DNA of 64,000 nucleotides from JACMLC01 sp963817025 (lineage in GTDB: Bacteria > Acidobacteriota > Blastocatellia > Pyrinomonadales > Pyrinomonadaceae): the NCBI GenBank assembly GCA_963817025.1, contig CAWFML010000005.1, positions 1,240,001 through 1,304,000 of the forward strand, given 5' to 3'. The position numbers were made by a program, and so were the translations under genes. Of the stretch, positions 17,381 to 25,737 are shown piece after piece; positions within the stretch are counted from its first letter, which is position 1, and each line of letters begins with the position of its first letter. The notes beneath the pieces were generated by a model. The model had not been told where the DNA came from, made no database searches, and was given only the letters and a program-made list of their open reading frames with translations.

Positions 17381-18085
17381 ATGATTAGCAGAACTTGGAG
17401 CCGCAAGTCCATCGCGTTCAGCCTGGCAGTCGCCATCTTGAGTGTTTACTCGATGGTTGTGCTGGCAACGCCGGGACAAACAGGGCCGTCAGGCGAGTTG
17501 TCGGTTTCCGGGCAAGTCACCGTCAACGGCCAGAGCGCAATTTCAGGTGCGACCATCTTTTCAGATAGCACCGTCACCACGGCCAAAGGCAGCAGTGCCG
17601 TTGTCAGCCTCGGCAAACTCGGACGCTTTGATGTGTTGCCGGAATCCATTGTTAAGTTCAACTTTACAGATTCGGGTGTCACGGCCATGCTTGAAGCCGG
17701 TCGCGTCCGCGTCTCGAATTCAATGATGACCAGCGTCGTGACCAAGGATGCTTCGGCGATTGCCGACAGCCCGTCCGTGTTCACGGTTGATGTCGAGTGC
17801 GGCAACACGGTCGTTGCCACACAGTCGGGCAACGTCACCTTGCGCGGCGGCGACTCGACCAAGCAGATTGCAGCCGGTTCTCAGGACAGCGCAGGCATGG
17901 CTGCTCCGGGCACGCGTTGCACGCGCTTGAAGACTGAAGGCATGAAGGGCATCAGCGGCGGCGCGCTCGCAGCCCTGCTTCTCGCAGCCGGTGGCGCAAT
18001 CGCAGCCGCGATCATCGCCGGAACCAGCGAGAACAACGACATTGATCTTGGCGGCGGAACGTTGGTTGTCAGCCCGACCAAGTAA
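17381..18085 (+). CDS. Secreted FecR-like hypothetical protein with C-terminal hydrophobic segment
   Basis: The 234-residue protein has an N-terminal signal segment (IAFSLAVAILSVYSMVVLA), then a beta-rich domain with GATIFSDSTVTTAKGSSAVV, VTAMLEAGRVRVSN and VFTVDVECGNTVVATQSGNV, which resembles the FecR-type fold used by envelope sensors, and a C-terminal hydrophobic helix (GGALAALLLAAGGAIAAAII) ahead of a short tail. No iron-uptake regulator pair is nearby, so a link to FecR signalling is only structural. It has an excellent ribosome site (GGGAGGAAG) and its own terminator, so it is probably a monocistronic, well-expressed envelope protein. Confidence 0.75.
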   Translation: MISRTWSRKSIAFSLAVAILSVYSMVVLATPGQTGPSGELSVSGQVTVNGQSAISGATIFSDSTVTTAKGSSAVVSLGKLGRFDVLPESIVKFNFTDSGVTAMLEAGRVRVSNSMMTSVVTKDASAIADSPSVFTVDVECGNTVVATQSGNVTLRGGDSTKQIAAGSQDSAGMAAPGTRCTRLKTEGMKGISGGALAALLLAAGGAIAAAIIAGTSENNDIDLGGGTLVVSPTK

Positions 18086-18143
18086 CACAAGTATTCACAC
18101 CATCAATTCATGCACTGTCTTAGCGCATGGATGGATCGCAGCC

Positions 18144-18193
18144 TTGCGGGCCACACGCCTTATTATAAAGAGCGCGTGGCCCGCAAATTTTTG
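18144..18193 (+). terminator. Intrinsic terminator
   Basis: TTGCGGGCCACACGC (18144-18158) pairs with GCGCGTGGCCCGCAA (18172-18186) with one mismatch, followed by ATTTTTGTTT. It ends transcription of the 17381-18085 gene. Confidence 0.85.
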
Positions 18194-18219
18194 TTTCTCA
18201 CACGGTAGGTAGATTTCAG

Positions 18220-19518
18220 ATGCATATTGCAGTAATCGGCACAGGCTATGTCGGGTTGGTCACGGGCGCGTGCTTCGCAGAGTTTGGCGTTGACGTAACG
18301 TGCGTGGATGTGGACGGGGAAAAGATCGCGCGTCTTTCGGACGGCATCATCCCGATTTACGAGCCGGGCCTCGAACAAATCGTCACCAAAAACATTCACG
18401 CCGGAAGACTTCATTTCACCACCGACATAAAAGCAGGAATTGAGCGCGGGCAGGTTATTTTCCTCGCCGTCGGGACGCCGCCAAAGGAAGATGGCTCGCC
18501 CGACTTAACCTATATAGATGCGGCTGCGCGTTCCATAGCCGAGCACATGAACGAGTACAAGGTGATTGTCACCAAGTCTACAGTCCCTGTTGGAAACGGC
18601 GAGCGGCTGCGCAAACTGATTGGCGAACATCAAAAGACGCGCACGGATTTCGGCATCGTCTCAAATCCTGAATTTCTGCGCGAAGGCGCTGCGATTAATG
18701 ATTTCATGCGTCCGGATCGTGTCGTCATCGGTTGCCGCGACGAACAGGCTATCGAGATCATGCGCGAGCTTTATCGCCCGCTGTTCCTGATCGAGACCCC
18801 GTTCCTAGTCACCTCGCTCGAAGCTGCCGAGTTGACCAAGTATGCCGCCAATGCTTTTCTCGCCACCAAGATTTCCTTTATCAACGAGATTGCGAATTTG
18901 TGTGACCGCGTCGGCTGCGATGTGCATGACGTGGCGCGGGCCATCGGCATGGATCGCCGCATCGGAAACAAATTCCTGCATCCGGGGCCGGGCTACGGCG
19001 GCTCCTGCTTTCCGAAAGACACGAGCGCTCTGGCCTCTGTCGCGCGTGAATACGGCGCAGATTCGCTGATCGTGGATGCTGTGATGGAGGTCAATCGTCG
19101 TCAACGCGCGGTGATGATTCCGAAAATCGAGAAACTGGTGGGAGACTTGAACGGCAAGACCGTTGCCGTGCTTGGTCTCTCGTTCAAGCCTGAGACCGAC
19201 GACATGCGCGAAGCTCCTTCGATTGAAATCATACGCGGCCTCGCGGAACGCGGCGCACAGATTCGCGCATACGACCCGGCGGCGATGAATGAGGCAAAGA
19301 AAAGCCTCCCCGATATATTTTATGCAGAAGACGAGTATGACGCAGTTAGCGGCGCGGACGCGCTCGTCTTTATGACGGAATGGAATCAATTTCGCGCGCT
19401 CAATATGGAACGCGTGCGCAAGCTGATGAAGACTCCCAGAATCGCAGACCTGCGCAATATCTACGAGCCTGCCGACATGCGCGAGCTGGGCTTCGATTAC
19501 GTTGGCGTCGGAAGATAA
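18220..19518 (+). CDS. ugd: UDP-glucose 6-dehydrogenase
   Basis: The 432-residue enzyme oxidises UDP-glucose to UDP-glucuronate with NAD for polysaccharide synthesis. The N terminus has the dinucleotide-binding GTGYVGLVTGACFAEFG; IPIYEPGLEQIV, TKSTVPVGNG and SNPEFLREGAAI are family hallmarks; the catalytic Cys263 is in GYGGSCFPKDT; and LGLSFKPETDDMREAPS begins the C-terminal nucleotide-binding domain. Length is normal. It is followed after 109 bases by a sugar-nucleotide epimerase gene in the same direction, the gap being almost filled by a family D hairpin. Confidence 0.96.
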   Translation: MHIAVIGTGYVGLVTGACFAEFGVDVTCVDVDGEKIARLSDGIIPIYEPGLEQIVTKNIHAGRLHFTTDIKAGIERGQVIFLAVGTPPKEDGSPDLTYIDAAARSIAEHMNEYKVIVTKSTVPVGNGERLRKLIGEHQKTRTDFGIVSNPEFLREGAAINDFMRPDRVVIGCRDEQAIEIMRELYRPLFLIETPFLVTSLEAAELTKYAANAFLATKISFINEIANLCDRVGCDVHDVARAIGMDRRIGNKFLHPGPGYGGSCFPKDTSALASVAREYGADSLIVDAVMEVNRRQRAVMIPKIEKLVGDLNGKTVAVLGLSFKPETDDMREAPSIEIIRGLAERGAQIRAYDPAAMNEAKKSLPDIFYAEDEYDAVSGADALVFMTEWNQFRALNMERVRKLMKTPRIADLRNIYEPADMRELGFDYVGVGR

Positions 19519-19524
19519 AACTAC

Positions 19525-19622
19525 TGTGACGGGTGACAAGTGATGAGCAAGAACTTGGTTTAACTCGTTACCTGTTACCCGTTATCTCTGACTCGTCACT
19601 TGTCACCTAACACTTGTCACTG
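19525..19622. repeat. Inverted repeat, family D copy 2 (GTGACGGGTGACAAGTGA)
   Basis: The left arm reads GTGACGGGTGACAAGTGATG and the right part GTCACTTGTCACCTAACACT then TGTCAC, with inner TAACTCG/CGTTA words. It uses the same words as the copy at 10741-10860 and fills the ugd-epimerase gap. Confidence 0.85.
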
Positions 19623-19627
19623 ATTTT

Positions 19628-20584
19628 ATGAGCTTATCTGGAATCGCATTGGTTACGGGCGGGGCTGGCTTTATCGGTTCGCACATCGCTGCGGCTCTCC
19701 TTGAGAGCGGTGCGCGCGTGCGTGTGATTGATGATCTTTCGACGGGCCATCGTGAAAATCTGGAAGAGATTGGCGCGAACATTGATTTCATCCAAGCGAG
19801 CCTGACGGATGAAACCGCGACGCGGCGCGCTCTCGAAGATGTCGAGGTCGTATTTCATCAGGCGGCCATCCCGTCTGTGCCGCGTTCGGTTGATAATCCG
19901 CGCGCGACGCATGATGCATGTGTGAACGCGACTTTTTCGCTGCTGTTGGGCGCGCGTGAGAGCGGCGTGCGGCGCGTGGTTTATGCCGCTTCAAGCTCTG
20001 CCTACGGCGACCAGCCGACGCTGCCGAAGGTCGAAGACATGCGCCCTGACCCGCTCTCTCCCTACGCCGTCGCTAAACTCGTGGGCGAGTATTACTGCCG
20101 CGTCTTCACGCATGTATACGGGCTTGAGACTGTAGCCTTGCGCTATTTCAATGTCTTCGGGCCGCGACAAGACCCGACCTCGCAATATTCCGGCGTCATC
20201 TCTCGTTTCATCGCCGCTCTACAGAAGGGCGAGCAGCCGGTCATCTTCGGTGATGGCGAACAGTCGCGCGATTTCACATACATAGCCAACGTCGTGCGCG
20301 CCAATCTCAATGCCGCCGGGACGGCAAAGGGCATCGGTCAGGTCATCAACGTCGCCAACGGCGAGCAGACTTCGCTTAATCAACTGCTGGAAACCTTAAA
20401 ACAACTGTCGGGAAAGACGGATGTGCAGGCAGAATATAGAGAGCCGCGCGCGGGCGATGTCAAACACAGCCTTGCGGATAACAGGCGCGCCAAAGAGATG
20501 CTCGATTACAAAACTCTCGTCGGGCTGGAAGAAGGATTACGGTTGACGATTGATTGGTGGAAGCAGAGCCGCTTTGCTTCTTAA
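19628..20584 (+). CDS. NAD-dependent sugar-nucleotide epimerase (extended SDR, UDP-glucose/GlcNAc 4-epimerase-like)
   Basis: The 318-residue protein is an extended short-chain dehydrogenase: VTGGAGFIGSHIAAALLESG binds NAD, IDDLSTGHRENL follows, S/T region YAASSSAYG and the YAVAK catalytic pair are present, then RYFNVFGPRQDP and the substrate loop. The FNVFGPRQDPTSQYSGVISR segment is closest to WbpP-type UDP-N-acetylglucosamine 4-epimerases and related NDP-sugar epimerases. Following ugd, it probably supplies precursors for exopolysaccharide or O-antigen. Its stop overlaps by three bases the stop of the convergent small gene at 20581-20853. Confidence 0.9.
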   Translation: MSLSGIALVTGGAGFIGSHIAAALLESGARVRVIDDLSTGHRENLEEIGANIDFIQASLTDETATRRALEDVEVVFHQAAIPSVPRSVDNPRATHDACVNATFSLLLGARESGVRRVVYAASSSAYGDQPTLPKVEDMRPDPLSPYAVAKLVGEYYCRVFTHVYGLETVALRYFNVFGPRQDPTSQYSGVISRFIAALQKGEQPVIFGDGEQSRDFTYIANVVRANLNAAGTAKGIGQVINVANGEQTSLNQLLETLKQLSGKTDVQAEYREPRAGDVKHSLADNRRAKEMLDYKTLVGLEEGLRLTIDWWKQSRFAS

Positions 20585-20853
20585 GGAGCACAATTCTTAC
20601 ACATCTTCAGCCTTCTTTTCTTATCCTGCTGTGACCAGACTATTAAATCCTGTCTGTTGGCCAAGCAAATCTTCATATATTGAGCCGTTGTATAATTAGG
20701 CGTCCTACGGTCATTGATGTGTCCACAGCTTGCCCTGTGAAGCATCGGATAGTTAGGATTAGATTGAGATTTATCGGAGTTGATGACAAAACCTGACTCG
20801 TTGCCGTCGAGCCAACTGTGATAACTATCATCATCTTGTGGTTGGAAAATCAT
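20581..20853 (-). CDS. Small protein with LHRASC and CxxC motifs
   Basis: The 90-residue product uses ATG 20853, preceded by AAAGGAGAAGG. It reads GFVINSDKSQSNPNYPMLHR ASC, then YMKICLANRQDLIVWSQQD and ends KMCKNCAP. I recall this pattern (G-[YF]-V-[IV]-N ... LHRASC ... [IV]C ... W ... C..C) from widespread small uncharacterised proteins and C-terminal modules, with cysteines likely to bind a metal; no function is established. The gene is more AT-rich than its neighbours and sits between convergent genes, downstream of mtnA by 16 bases, which suggests recent arrival or a distinct origin. Confidence 0.75.
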   Translation of the reverse strand: MIFQPQDDDSYHSWLDGNESGFVINSDKSQSNPNYPMLHRASCGHINDRRTPNYTTAQYMKICLANRQDLIVWSQQDKKRRLKMCKNCAP

Positions 20854-20869
20854 CTTTGACCCTTCTCCT

Positions 20870-21916
20870 TTATCCCTCAAACAACTTTTTAAGGCTCTCA
20901 ATGTAAGGTCGTCTGGTGACGCCTTTGTCTGTGATGATGGCCGCAATAAATTCGTTTGGCGTGACATCAAAGGCGGGGTTCTGAACCCCTATGCCTTCGG
21001 GCGCGAGCTGGTGATTGTGCATGTGCGTGACTTCTCTGGTGTCTCGTTCTTCAATCGGAATCTCTTCGCCCGAAGGACAGGCAAGGTCAATCGTGGAGAT
21101 TGGCGCGGCAACATAGAAAGGAATGTCATGCTGTCTGGCGAGGACTGCGACCATGTATGTGCCTATCTTGTTGGCCGTGTCGCCGTTGGCCGCGATGCGG
21201 TCTGCGCCGACCACCACCGCATCGACCTTGCCCTGCTTCATCACATGCCCTGCCATGTTGTCTGTGATGAGCGTGACAGGGATTTCATCCTTCTGTAGCT
21301 CCCATGCAGTCAGGCGCGCTCCCTGCAAAAAAGGGCGCGTCTCGTCGGCTATCACTGCGACACGCTTGCCCGCGTCACGCGCGCCGCGAATGACGCCGAG
21401 CGCAGTCCCGTAATCTCCTGCCGTGGCGAGCGCGCCGGCGTTGCAATGCGTCAGGACAGTCGAGTTGTCCGGGATCAACTCGCCGCCGAATTTGCCCAGA
21501 CTGCGATTGGCCTTGAGGTCATCGTCGAAAATCTGGCGGGCTTCGGCTATCAAACGCTGCTTGATTTCTTTAACATCCTCAGTCTCGGACTTAAAGCGGC
21601 GCAAAGCCGCGCGCATGCGCTCGATAGCCCAGAAGAGATTGACGGCAGTGGGGCGGGTTGCGCCCATCACTTCGCACATGTAATCGAAATCGTATTCCAA
21701 ATCAGCGACGGCTGTGCCGACAGATTGGCTTGCGCCGAGCGCGAGGCCCATCGCAGCCGAGACGCCGATGGCCGGTGCGCCGCGCACAACCATCTGCTTG
21801 ATCGCTTCCGCGACCTCTTCATACGAGCGCAGTATAAGATACTTCTCTTCAGTCGGCAGCAATCGCTGATCCAGCATACGCACGCCTTCGCTTGTCCATT
21901 CGACGGTCTTAATCAT
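20870..21916 (-). CDS. mtnA: S-methyl-5-thioribose-1-phosphate isomerase
   Basis: The 348-residue protein belongs to the eIF2B-like sugar isomerases of the methionine salvage pathway and converts methylthioribose 1-phosphate to methylthioribulose 1-phosphate. MVVRGAPAIGVSAAMGLALG binds the substrate phosphate; THCNAGALATAGDYGTALGV contains the active-site Cys region; GADRIAANGDTANKIGTY includes the catalytic Asp. C-terminal PNEFIAAIITDKGV is also conserved. The remaining pathway genes are not in the window. It is divergent from the B12 locus. Confidence 0.95.
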   Translation of the reverse strand: MIKTVEWTSEGVRMLDQRLLPTEEKYLILRSYEEVAEAIKQMVVRGAPAIGVSAAMGLALGASQSVGTAVADLEYDFDYMCEVMGATRPTAVNLFWAIERMRAALRRFKSETEDVKEIKQRLIAEARQIFDDDLKANRSLGKFGGELIPDNSTVLTHCNAGALATAGDYGTALGVIRGARDAGKRVAVIADETRPFLQGARLTAWELQKDEIPVTLITDNMAGHVMKQGKVDAVVVGADRIAANGDTANKIGTYMVAVLARQHDIPFYVAAPISTIDLACPSGEEIPIEERDTREVTHMHNHQLAPEGIGVQNPAFDVTPNEFIAAIITDKGVTRRPYIESLKKLFEG

Positions 21917-22075
21917 GTTTCAGAGTGTTCCTTTTGCACAGAGATGGAGAGGCATCTTACTTGAGGTGAAAGATAAGGGGCAAATGCAGGGAACGGAAGC
22001 TGCCTTGTTTGACACTTCCGGCGTTCACGTGATAAGTTCCGCGCCGAATCGAAAATAGTTTCATGATCTTTTTCA

Positions 22076-22220
22076 ACAGAAGCGTTCGGGTGCCTCGTGC
22101 TAAAAGAGCGGGGAGAATAGGGAAGCGGGTGTGAATCCCGCGCGGTCGCGCCACTGTGAGGAGTTTTGGAAGGTTTACCGTTTCATTGCTTCGAGTCAGG
22201 AGACCTGCCCGGGTGACGCT
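22076..22220 (+). promoter_or_regulatory. Cobalamin (adenosylcobalamin) riboswitch 1, upstream of btuF
   Basis: The core reads GGGTGCC (22088-22094), AGGGAAGCGGGTGTGAATCC, CGCCACTGTGAGGAG and GAGTCAGGAGACCTGCCC (B12 box region), in the correct order and spacing. It precedes the B12 uptake genes, as expected. AGCG at the 5' side and ACGCT at the 3' side can close P1, and a T run follows directly. High coenzyme B12 should switch the operon off. Confidence 0.93.
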
Positions 22221-22319
22221 TTTTTTTTGTAGCCTGTGAATGCCTCGCGTAAAGGCGTTCAGGTCGCACGCGGGTTTTTTCAAGTCTGCTCCTCCCTGAC
22301 TGATTGTCCCGTCGTCAAG

Positions 22320-22366
22320 CCTGTCGCCCATCGTTTGCGGCAGTAAGCAAGGCGACGGGATTTTTC
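22320..22366 (+). terminator. Terminator / ribosome-site sequestering hairpin of riboswitch 1
   Basis: CCTGTCGCC (22320-22328) pairs with GGCGACGGG (22351-22359) with one G-U pair, followed by ATTTTTC. The 3' arm also holds the only Shine-Dalgarno-like bases for the TTG start at 22368, so the hairpin could act on transcription, translation or both. Confidence 0.65.
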
Positions 22367-22367
22367 T

Positions 22368-23312
22368 TTGACCACACAAACTACAGTCCGCCGACACATC
22401 ATTTTTGTTTGCGCTGCCTTCATGAGCTGTGCACTGCTCTTCACCGCTTCATGTAAGCCAAAACCGGAAACGGGGAGCAATCCAACTTCAACGGCCTCGC
22501 GCGAGATAACGGATGAAACCGGCAAGCGTCTGCGCGTGCCAGCAAAGATCGAGCGTGTGGTGTCGCTCGCGCCAAACCTGACGGAGATAGTCTATGCGGT
22601 CGGCGCGGGCAAGCGTCTGGTGGGTAATACGACCTACTGCAACTACCCGCCGGAGGCCAAAGACGTAGCCAAAGTCGGTGACACGATGCAGCCGAATATC
22701 GAGAGCATCATCGCGCTCCACCCGCAACTCGTGCTCGTCTCCACAGCCTCGCAGCTCGAAGCCTTCACGCGACAGATGGAGCAGCAGAACATTCCCATCT
22801 ACGTCACAGACCCGCGCGACATGGCAGGAGTCTTGCGCACTATCCAGTCGGTCGGCGAAATCCTTGGAGAGCGTGAGCGTGCAATTCAAGTGGTCGGCGA
22901 CTTGCGCAAGCGCGCCAGCTTGGTCGAAGAAACTGTGAAGGGTCGCAAGCCCATGCGCGTCTTTTATCAGGTTTCGCGCGAGCCGCTTTACACAGCCGGG
23001 CGCGATTCGTTCATCACAGATTTAATCAAGCGCGCGGGCGGCGAATCTGTGACGGCTGATGTGCCGGGGGCTTGGCCGACTTATAGTCAGGAATCCGCGC
23101 TGGCGGCGCAGCCGGATGCCATCATCCTGCCGACCTACGATTCTATGGATCAGGGGAACATGGAAATCGCGGCCGCTTTGAAAAATTCTCCTGCCGCAAA
23201 AAATAAGCGGACTTACGGCATCAACGGCGATTTGCTTTCGCGTCCCGGGCCAAGACTTGTTGACGGACTGGAAGAGATAGCGCGCAAACTGCACCCGGAT
23301 GCTTTCAAATGA
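22368..23312 (+). CDS. btuF: Periplasmic cobalamin-binding lipoprotein (BtuF-like)
   Basis: The 314-residue product has a lipoprotein signal with lipobox LFTASC and a helical-backbone solute-binding fold: RVVSLAPNLTEIVYAVGAGK, GDTMQPNIESIIALHPQLVL and SRPGPRLVDGLEEIARKLHP are typical of BtuF/FhuD-type proteins. The position after a cobalamin riboswitch and before permease and ATPase genes fixes the substrate as B12 or a related corrinoid. The first usable start is TTG 22368; the next ATG would cut the signal peptide. It delivers the ligand to BtuCD. Confidence 0.9.
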   Translation: MTTQTTVRRHIIFVCAAFMSCALLFTASCKPKPETGSNPTSTASREITDETGKRLRVPAKIERVVSLAPNLTEIVYAVGAGKRLVGNTTYCNYPPEAKDVAKVGDTMQPNIESIIALHPQLVLVSTASQLEAFTRQMEQQNIPIYVTDPRDMAGVLRTIQSVGEILGERERAIQVVGDLRKRASLVEETVKGRKPMRVFYQVSREPLYTAGRDSFITDLIKRAGGESVTADVPGAWPTYSQESALAAQPDAIILPTYDSMDQGNMEIAAALKNSPAAKNKRTYGINGDLLSRPGPRLVDGLEEIARKLHPDAFK

Positions 23313-23395
23313 AGCATGCTAAATGTCATTGGAAGTCTCAGGTAGAGAGAAGGATTCAGTAGCATCTCAGTTTCAAAGATGGAGAAGCAAAAGAC

Positions 23396-23510
23396 AGTTT
23401 CCCGCAAAGGCGCTGGTGGCGCAAAGGGGTTGAGCAATTTTTTATCTTGAATGTTTTCTTTGCGCCTTTGCGGGATTTCCTTTCTTTCTTGAAAGACTCA
23501 AGGCGCAAAG
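23396..23510. repeat. Inverted repeat, family A copy 5
   Basis: GTTTCCCGCAAAGGCGCTGG and, after a loop containing GCAAAGGGGTTGAGCAATTT, CTTTGCGCCTTTGCGGGA form the stem. An extra half unit GAAAGACTCAAGGCGCAAAG follows at about 23491-23510. It lies inside the btuF-btuC gap, and its loop is shared with copy 1. Confidence 0.85.
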
Positions 23511-23549
23511 AAATGGATTGATGCTTTGCAACCTGTAACTAGTTCCAGC

Positions 23550-24593
23550 ATGTTAACTGACACCAGCGCGTCTGAAGTTTCTGGCGGAGCACGCTCGACT
23601 CTGCGGCGCACGATCTTGATTTGCCTGAGCCTTGCGCTCGCGCTCGTCGCGGTTGCGCTCGCAGCCTCTTTGATCGGGAGCGAGCGGCTTCCGGTCGGGA
23701 CATCTCTCTGTGCGATTTTTTCCGGCGGCATGTCCGACTGCGGGTTGACCTCGCAGCAGCAGGCCATTCTTTTTGACATACGCATCCCGCGCATCCTGCT
23801 CGGCGCAACTGTCGGCGCGTCGCTCGCGGCGGCGGGCGCGGGCTATCAATCGCTCCTGCGCAACCCGCTCGCAGAGCCATACCTGCTCGGTATCTCAAAC
23901 GGCGCGGCGGTCGGGACGATGATCGCGCTCGTCTTCTTCGGCGCGCATGAGTGGAGCCGTCCCGTGCTGGCGTTTGCAGGTGCGCTGGCTTCGACTTTCG
24001 TCGTTTACAGGCTGGCGCGCGGGCGCACTGGAGCATCGCCGGAAAAGCTGATTCTGGCGGGCGTCATTGTGACGACGTTTCTGTCGTCGGCCATAGTCTT
24101 TATCACGAACCTGATGGATGCGACGCGAATACGCGCTTTTACTTTCTGGCTGCTCGGCGATTTATCCGGCACGACGAGCAAGCTGCTTGTCATAGCTCTC
24201 ATCTCTGTGGTCGTAGGCACGATTGTGCTGGCCTTCAATGCGCGCTCTTTGAATCTGATGATGCTCGGCGAAAGAGACGCTTTCGATCTGGGGGTCGAGG
24301 TCGGGCGCGTGCGTGTGACCGTGTTTCTGGCCGCGAGCTTGCTGGTCGGAGCGTCTGTCGCGTCGAGCGGCTCAGTCGGTTACGTCGGCCTTGTCGTGCC
24401 GCATCTGGTGCGTCTCTCATTCGGGAGCGACAACCGGACTCTGATACTCGCGGCGGCTTTGACCGGAGCCTTATTCGTCGTCGCCGCAGACACGGCGGCG
24501 CGCACCGTCATAGCCCCGCGCGAACTCCCGGTCGGCGCAATCACTGCGCTCATCGGCGCGCCGCTTTTTATTTACTTACTCAGGAGAGGTTGA
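23550..24593 (+). CDS. btuC: Cobalamin ABC transporter permease
   Basis: From ATG 23550 the product has 347 residues and about ten transmembrane helices of the FecCD/BtuC family. Signatures include RIPRILLGATVGASLAAAGA with G-YQSLLRNPLAEPYLLGISNG, which contains the conserved coupling and pore-lining segments, SGSVGYVGLVVPHLVRL, and the terminal VGAITALIGAPLFIYLLRR. A TTG at 23526 would add eight residues. The gene follows btuF after a repeat-containing 237-base gap and precedes btuD by 36 bases. Confidence 0.95.
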   Translation: MLTDTSASEVSGGARSTLRRTILICLSLALALVAVALAASLIGSERLPVGTSLCAIFSGGMSDCGLTSQQQAILFDIRIPRILLGATVGASLAAAGAGYQSLLRNPLAEPYLLGISNGAAVGTMIALVFFGAHEWSRPVLAFAGALASTFVVYRLARGRTGASPEKLILAGVIVTTFLSSAIVFITNLMDATRIRAFTFWLLGDLSGTTSKLLVIALISVVVGTIVLAFNARSLNLMMLGERDAFDLGVEVGRVRVTVFLAASLLVGASVASSGSVGYVGLVVPHLVRLSFGSDNRTLILAAALTGALFVVAADTAARTVIAPRELPVGAITALIGAPLFIYLLRRG

Positions 24594-24629
24594 AACTGTA
24601 GAGGCAAGCCCTGACATCTAGTTGCTCTC

Positions 24630-25418
24630 ATGCTTGAAGCACGAAACATCACTGTCGGTTATGGCTCGCGCGTTGTCGTCTCGGAGATTTCAGTGCGCGC
24701 AGAGCCGCGTGAGATTACTGCGATTATCGGGCCGAACGGGGCCGGGAAGACGACGCTGATGCGCGTCTTGAACGGCGCGCTTGAGCCTGCGAGCGGAGAG
24801 ATCTTTTTAGACGAAAAGCCTCTCCGAAATTATGCGCGCAGGGTCGTCAGCCGGCACATCGCCGTGGTCGCACAGGAGGCCGAGCTGAGGTTTCCGGTCA
24901 CTGTTATGGAGTTTGTCATGGGCGGGCGCTACGCTTGGTCCAGCACAGGGGCGTGGGGTTGGGAGACTGCGCGCGACATAGAGATTACGAGAGAAGCTTT
25001 GCGCCGGACGCATCTGGAAGATTACAGCGCGCGTTTGATGAATGAATTGTCCGGTGGCGAGCGTCAACGCGCAGTGCTGGCCCGTGCGCTGGCGACCGAA
25101 GCAAGCGTTTTATTACTCGATGAACCGACCGCCAATCTCGATCTGGCGCATCAAGCGGCGGTGCTTCAACTGGTACGCGCACGCTGTGATACGCAGGGGG
25201 CGAGCGCCATCGTCGTCACGCATGACATCAATCTCGCGGCAGAGTTTGCAGACCACATCCTGCTCATCAAAAAAGGTCGGATGGTCGCAGCAGGCCCACC
25301 GCTCGAAGTGCTGAGGCCGGAACTCTTGCACGAAGTTTTCGAGATACAGGTTTTAGTTGATGCACATCCTTTGTCTGGTGTGCCTCGCATTACGCCGGTG
25401 CATTTGGTGCGCCGGTAA
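24630..25418 (+). CDS. btuD: Cobalamin ABC transporter ATP-binding protein
   Basis: The 262-residue ATPase has Walker A GPNGAGKTTLMR, the Q-loop region VAQEAELRFPVTVMEFV, the ABC signature NELSGGERQRAVLARALA, Walker B VLLLDEPTANLDLAH and switch His in VVTHDINLAAEFADHI, all intact. It matches the FecE/BtuD/HemV group that powers BtuC-type permeases. Its last five codons (HLVRR) and stop overlap the 5' end of the second cobalamin riboswitch. Confidence 0.95.
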   Translation: MLEARNITVGYGSRVVVSEISVRAEPREITAIIGPNGAGKTTLMRVLNGALEPASGEIFLDEKPLRNYARRVVSRHIAVVAQEAELRFPVTVMEFVMGGRYAWSSTGAWGWETARDIEITREALRRTHLEDYSARLMNELSGGERQRAVLARALATEASVLLLDEPTANLDLAHQAAVLQLVRARCDTQGASAIVVTHDINLAAEFADHILLIKKGRMVAAGPPLEVLRPELLHEVFEIQVLVDAHPLSGVPRITPVHLVRR

Positions 25419-25695
25419 CCAACCAACCGGGAGCCGGATCAGGGAAGGCGGTGTAAATCCGCCACTGCCCGCGCAACTGTAAGCGGCGACAACACTCCGC
25501 ACGCAATCGGCCACTGTTCCATAAAGTGAATGGGAAGGCGCGGAGGGAAGAGCAAGTAGGAAGGATGAAGGCGGAAGGATGAAAGGCATGCTGTTCAAAC
25601 TTGAAGCATTCAATGTCAAATAGCATTCTTTTCATCCTTCATCCTTCCGCCTTCCTACTTGCTCTTCAGCCGTAAGTCAGGAAACCTTTCCTGCG
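25395..25695 (+). promoter_or_regulatory. Cobalamin riboswitch 2, upstream of btuB, with a repeat hairpin inserted
   Basis: Core elements in order: TTGGTGC (25404-25410), AGGGAAGGCGGTGTAAATCC, CACTGCCCGCGCAACTGTAA and GTCAGGAAACCTTTCC (25676 onward). Between the CTGTAA element and the B12-box element lies a 118-base family C hairpin (25551-25668), making the aptamer unusually long. The 5' end overlaps the end of btuD. Downstream TTTCCTGC (25688-25695) can pair with GCAGGAGA, the ribosome site of btuB, so translational control is likely. Confidence 0.92.
25551..25668. repeat. Inverted repeat, family C copy 1, inside the riboswitch
   Basis: GAAGAGCAAGTAGGAAGG pairs exactly with CCTTCCTACTTGCTCTTC, and an inner segment CGGAAGGATGAA pairs with TTCATCCTTCCG after a seven-base bulge; about 45 bases form the apical part. 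The GGATGAA word is the unit of the second family C copy at 59171-59248. Confidence 0.9.
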
Positions 25696-25737
25696 CTCTC
25701 TTTCAAGCTCGTACTGCGACGGGCAGGAGAAGCTCAT

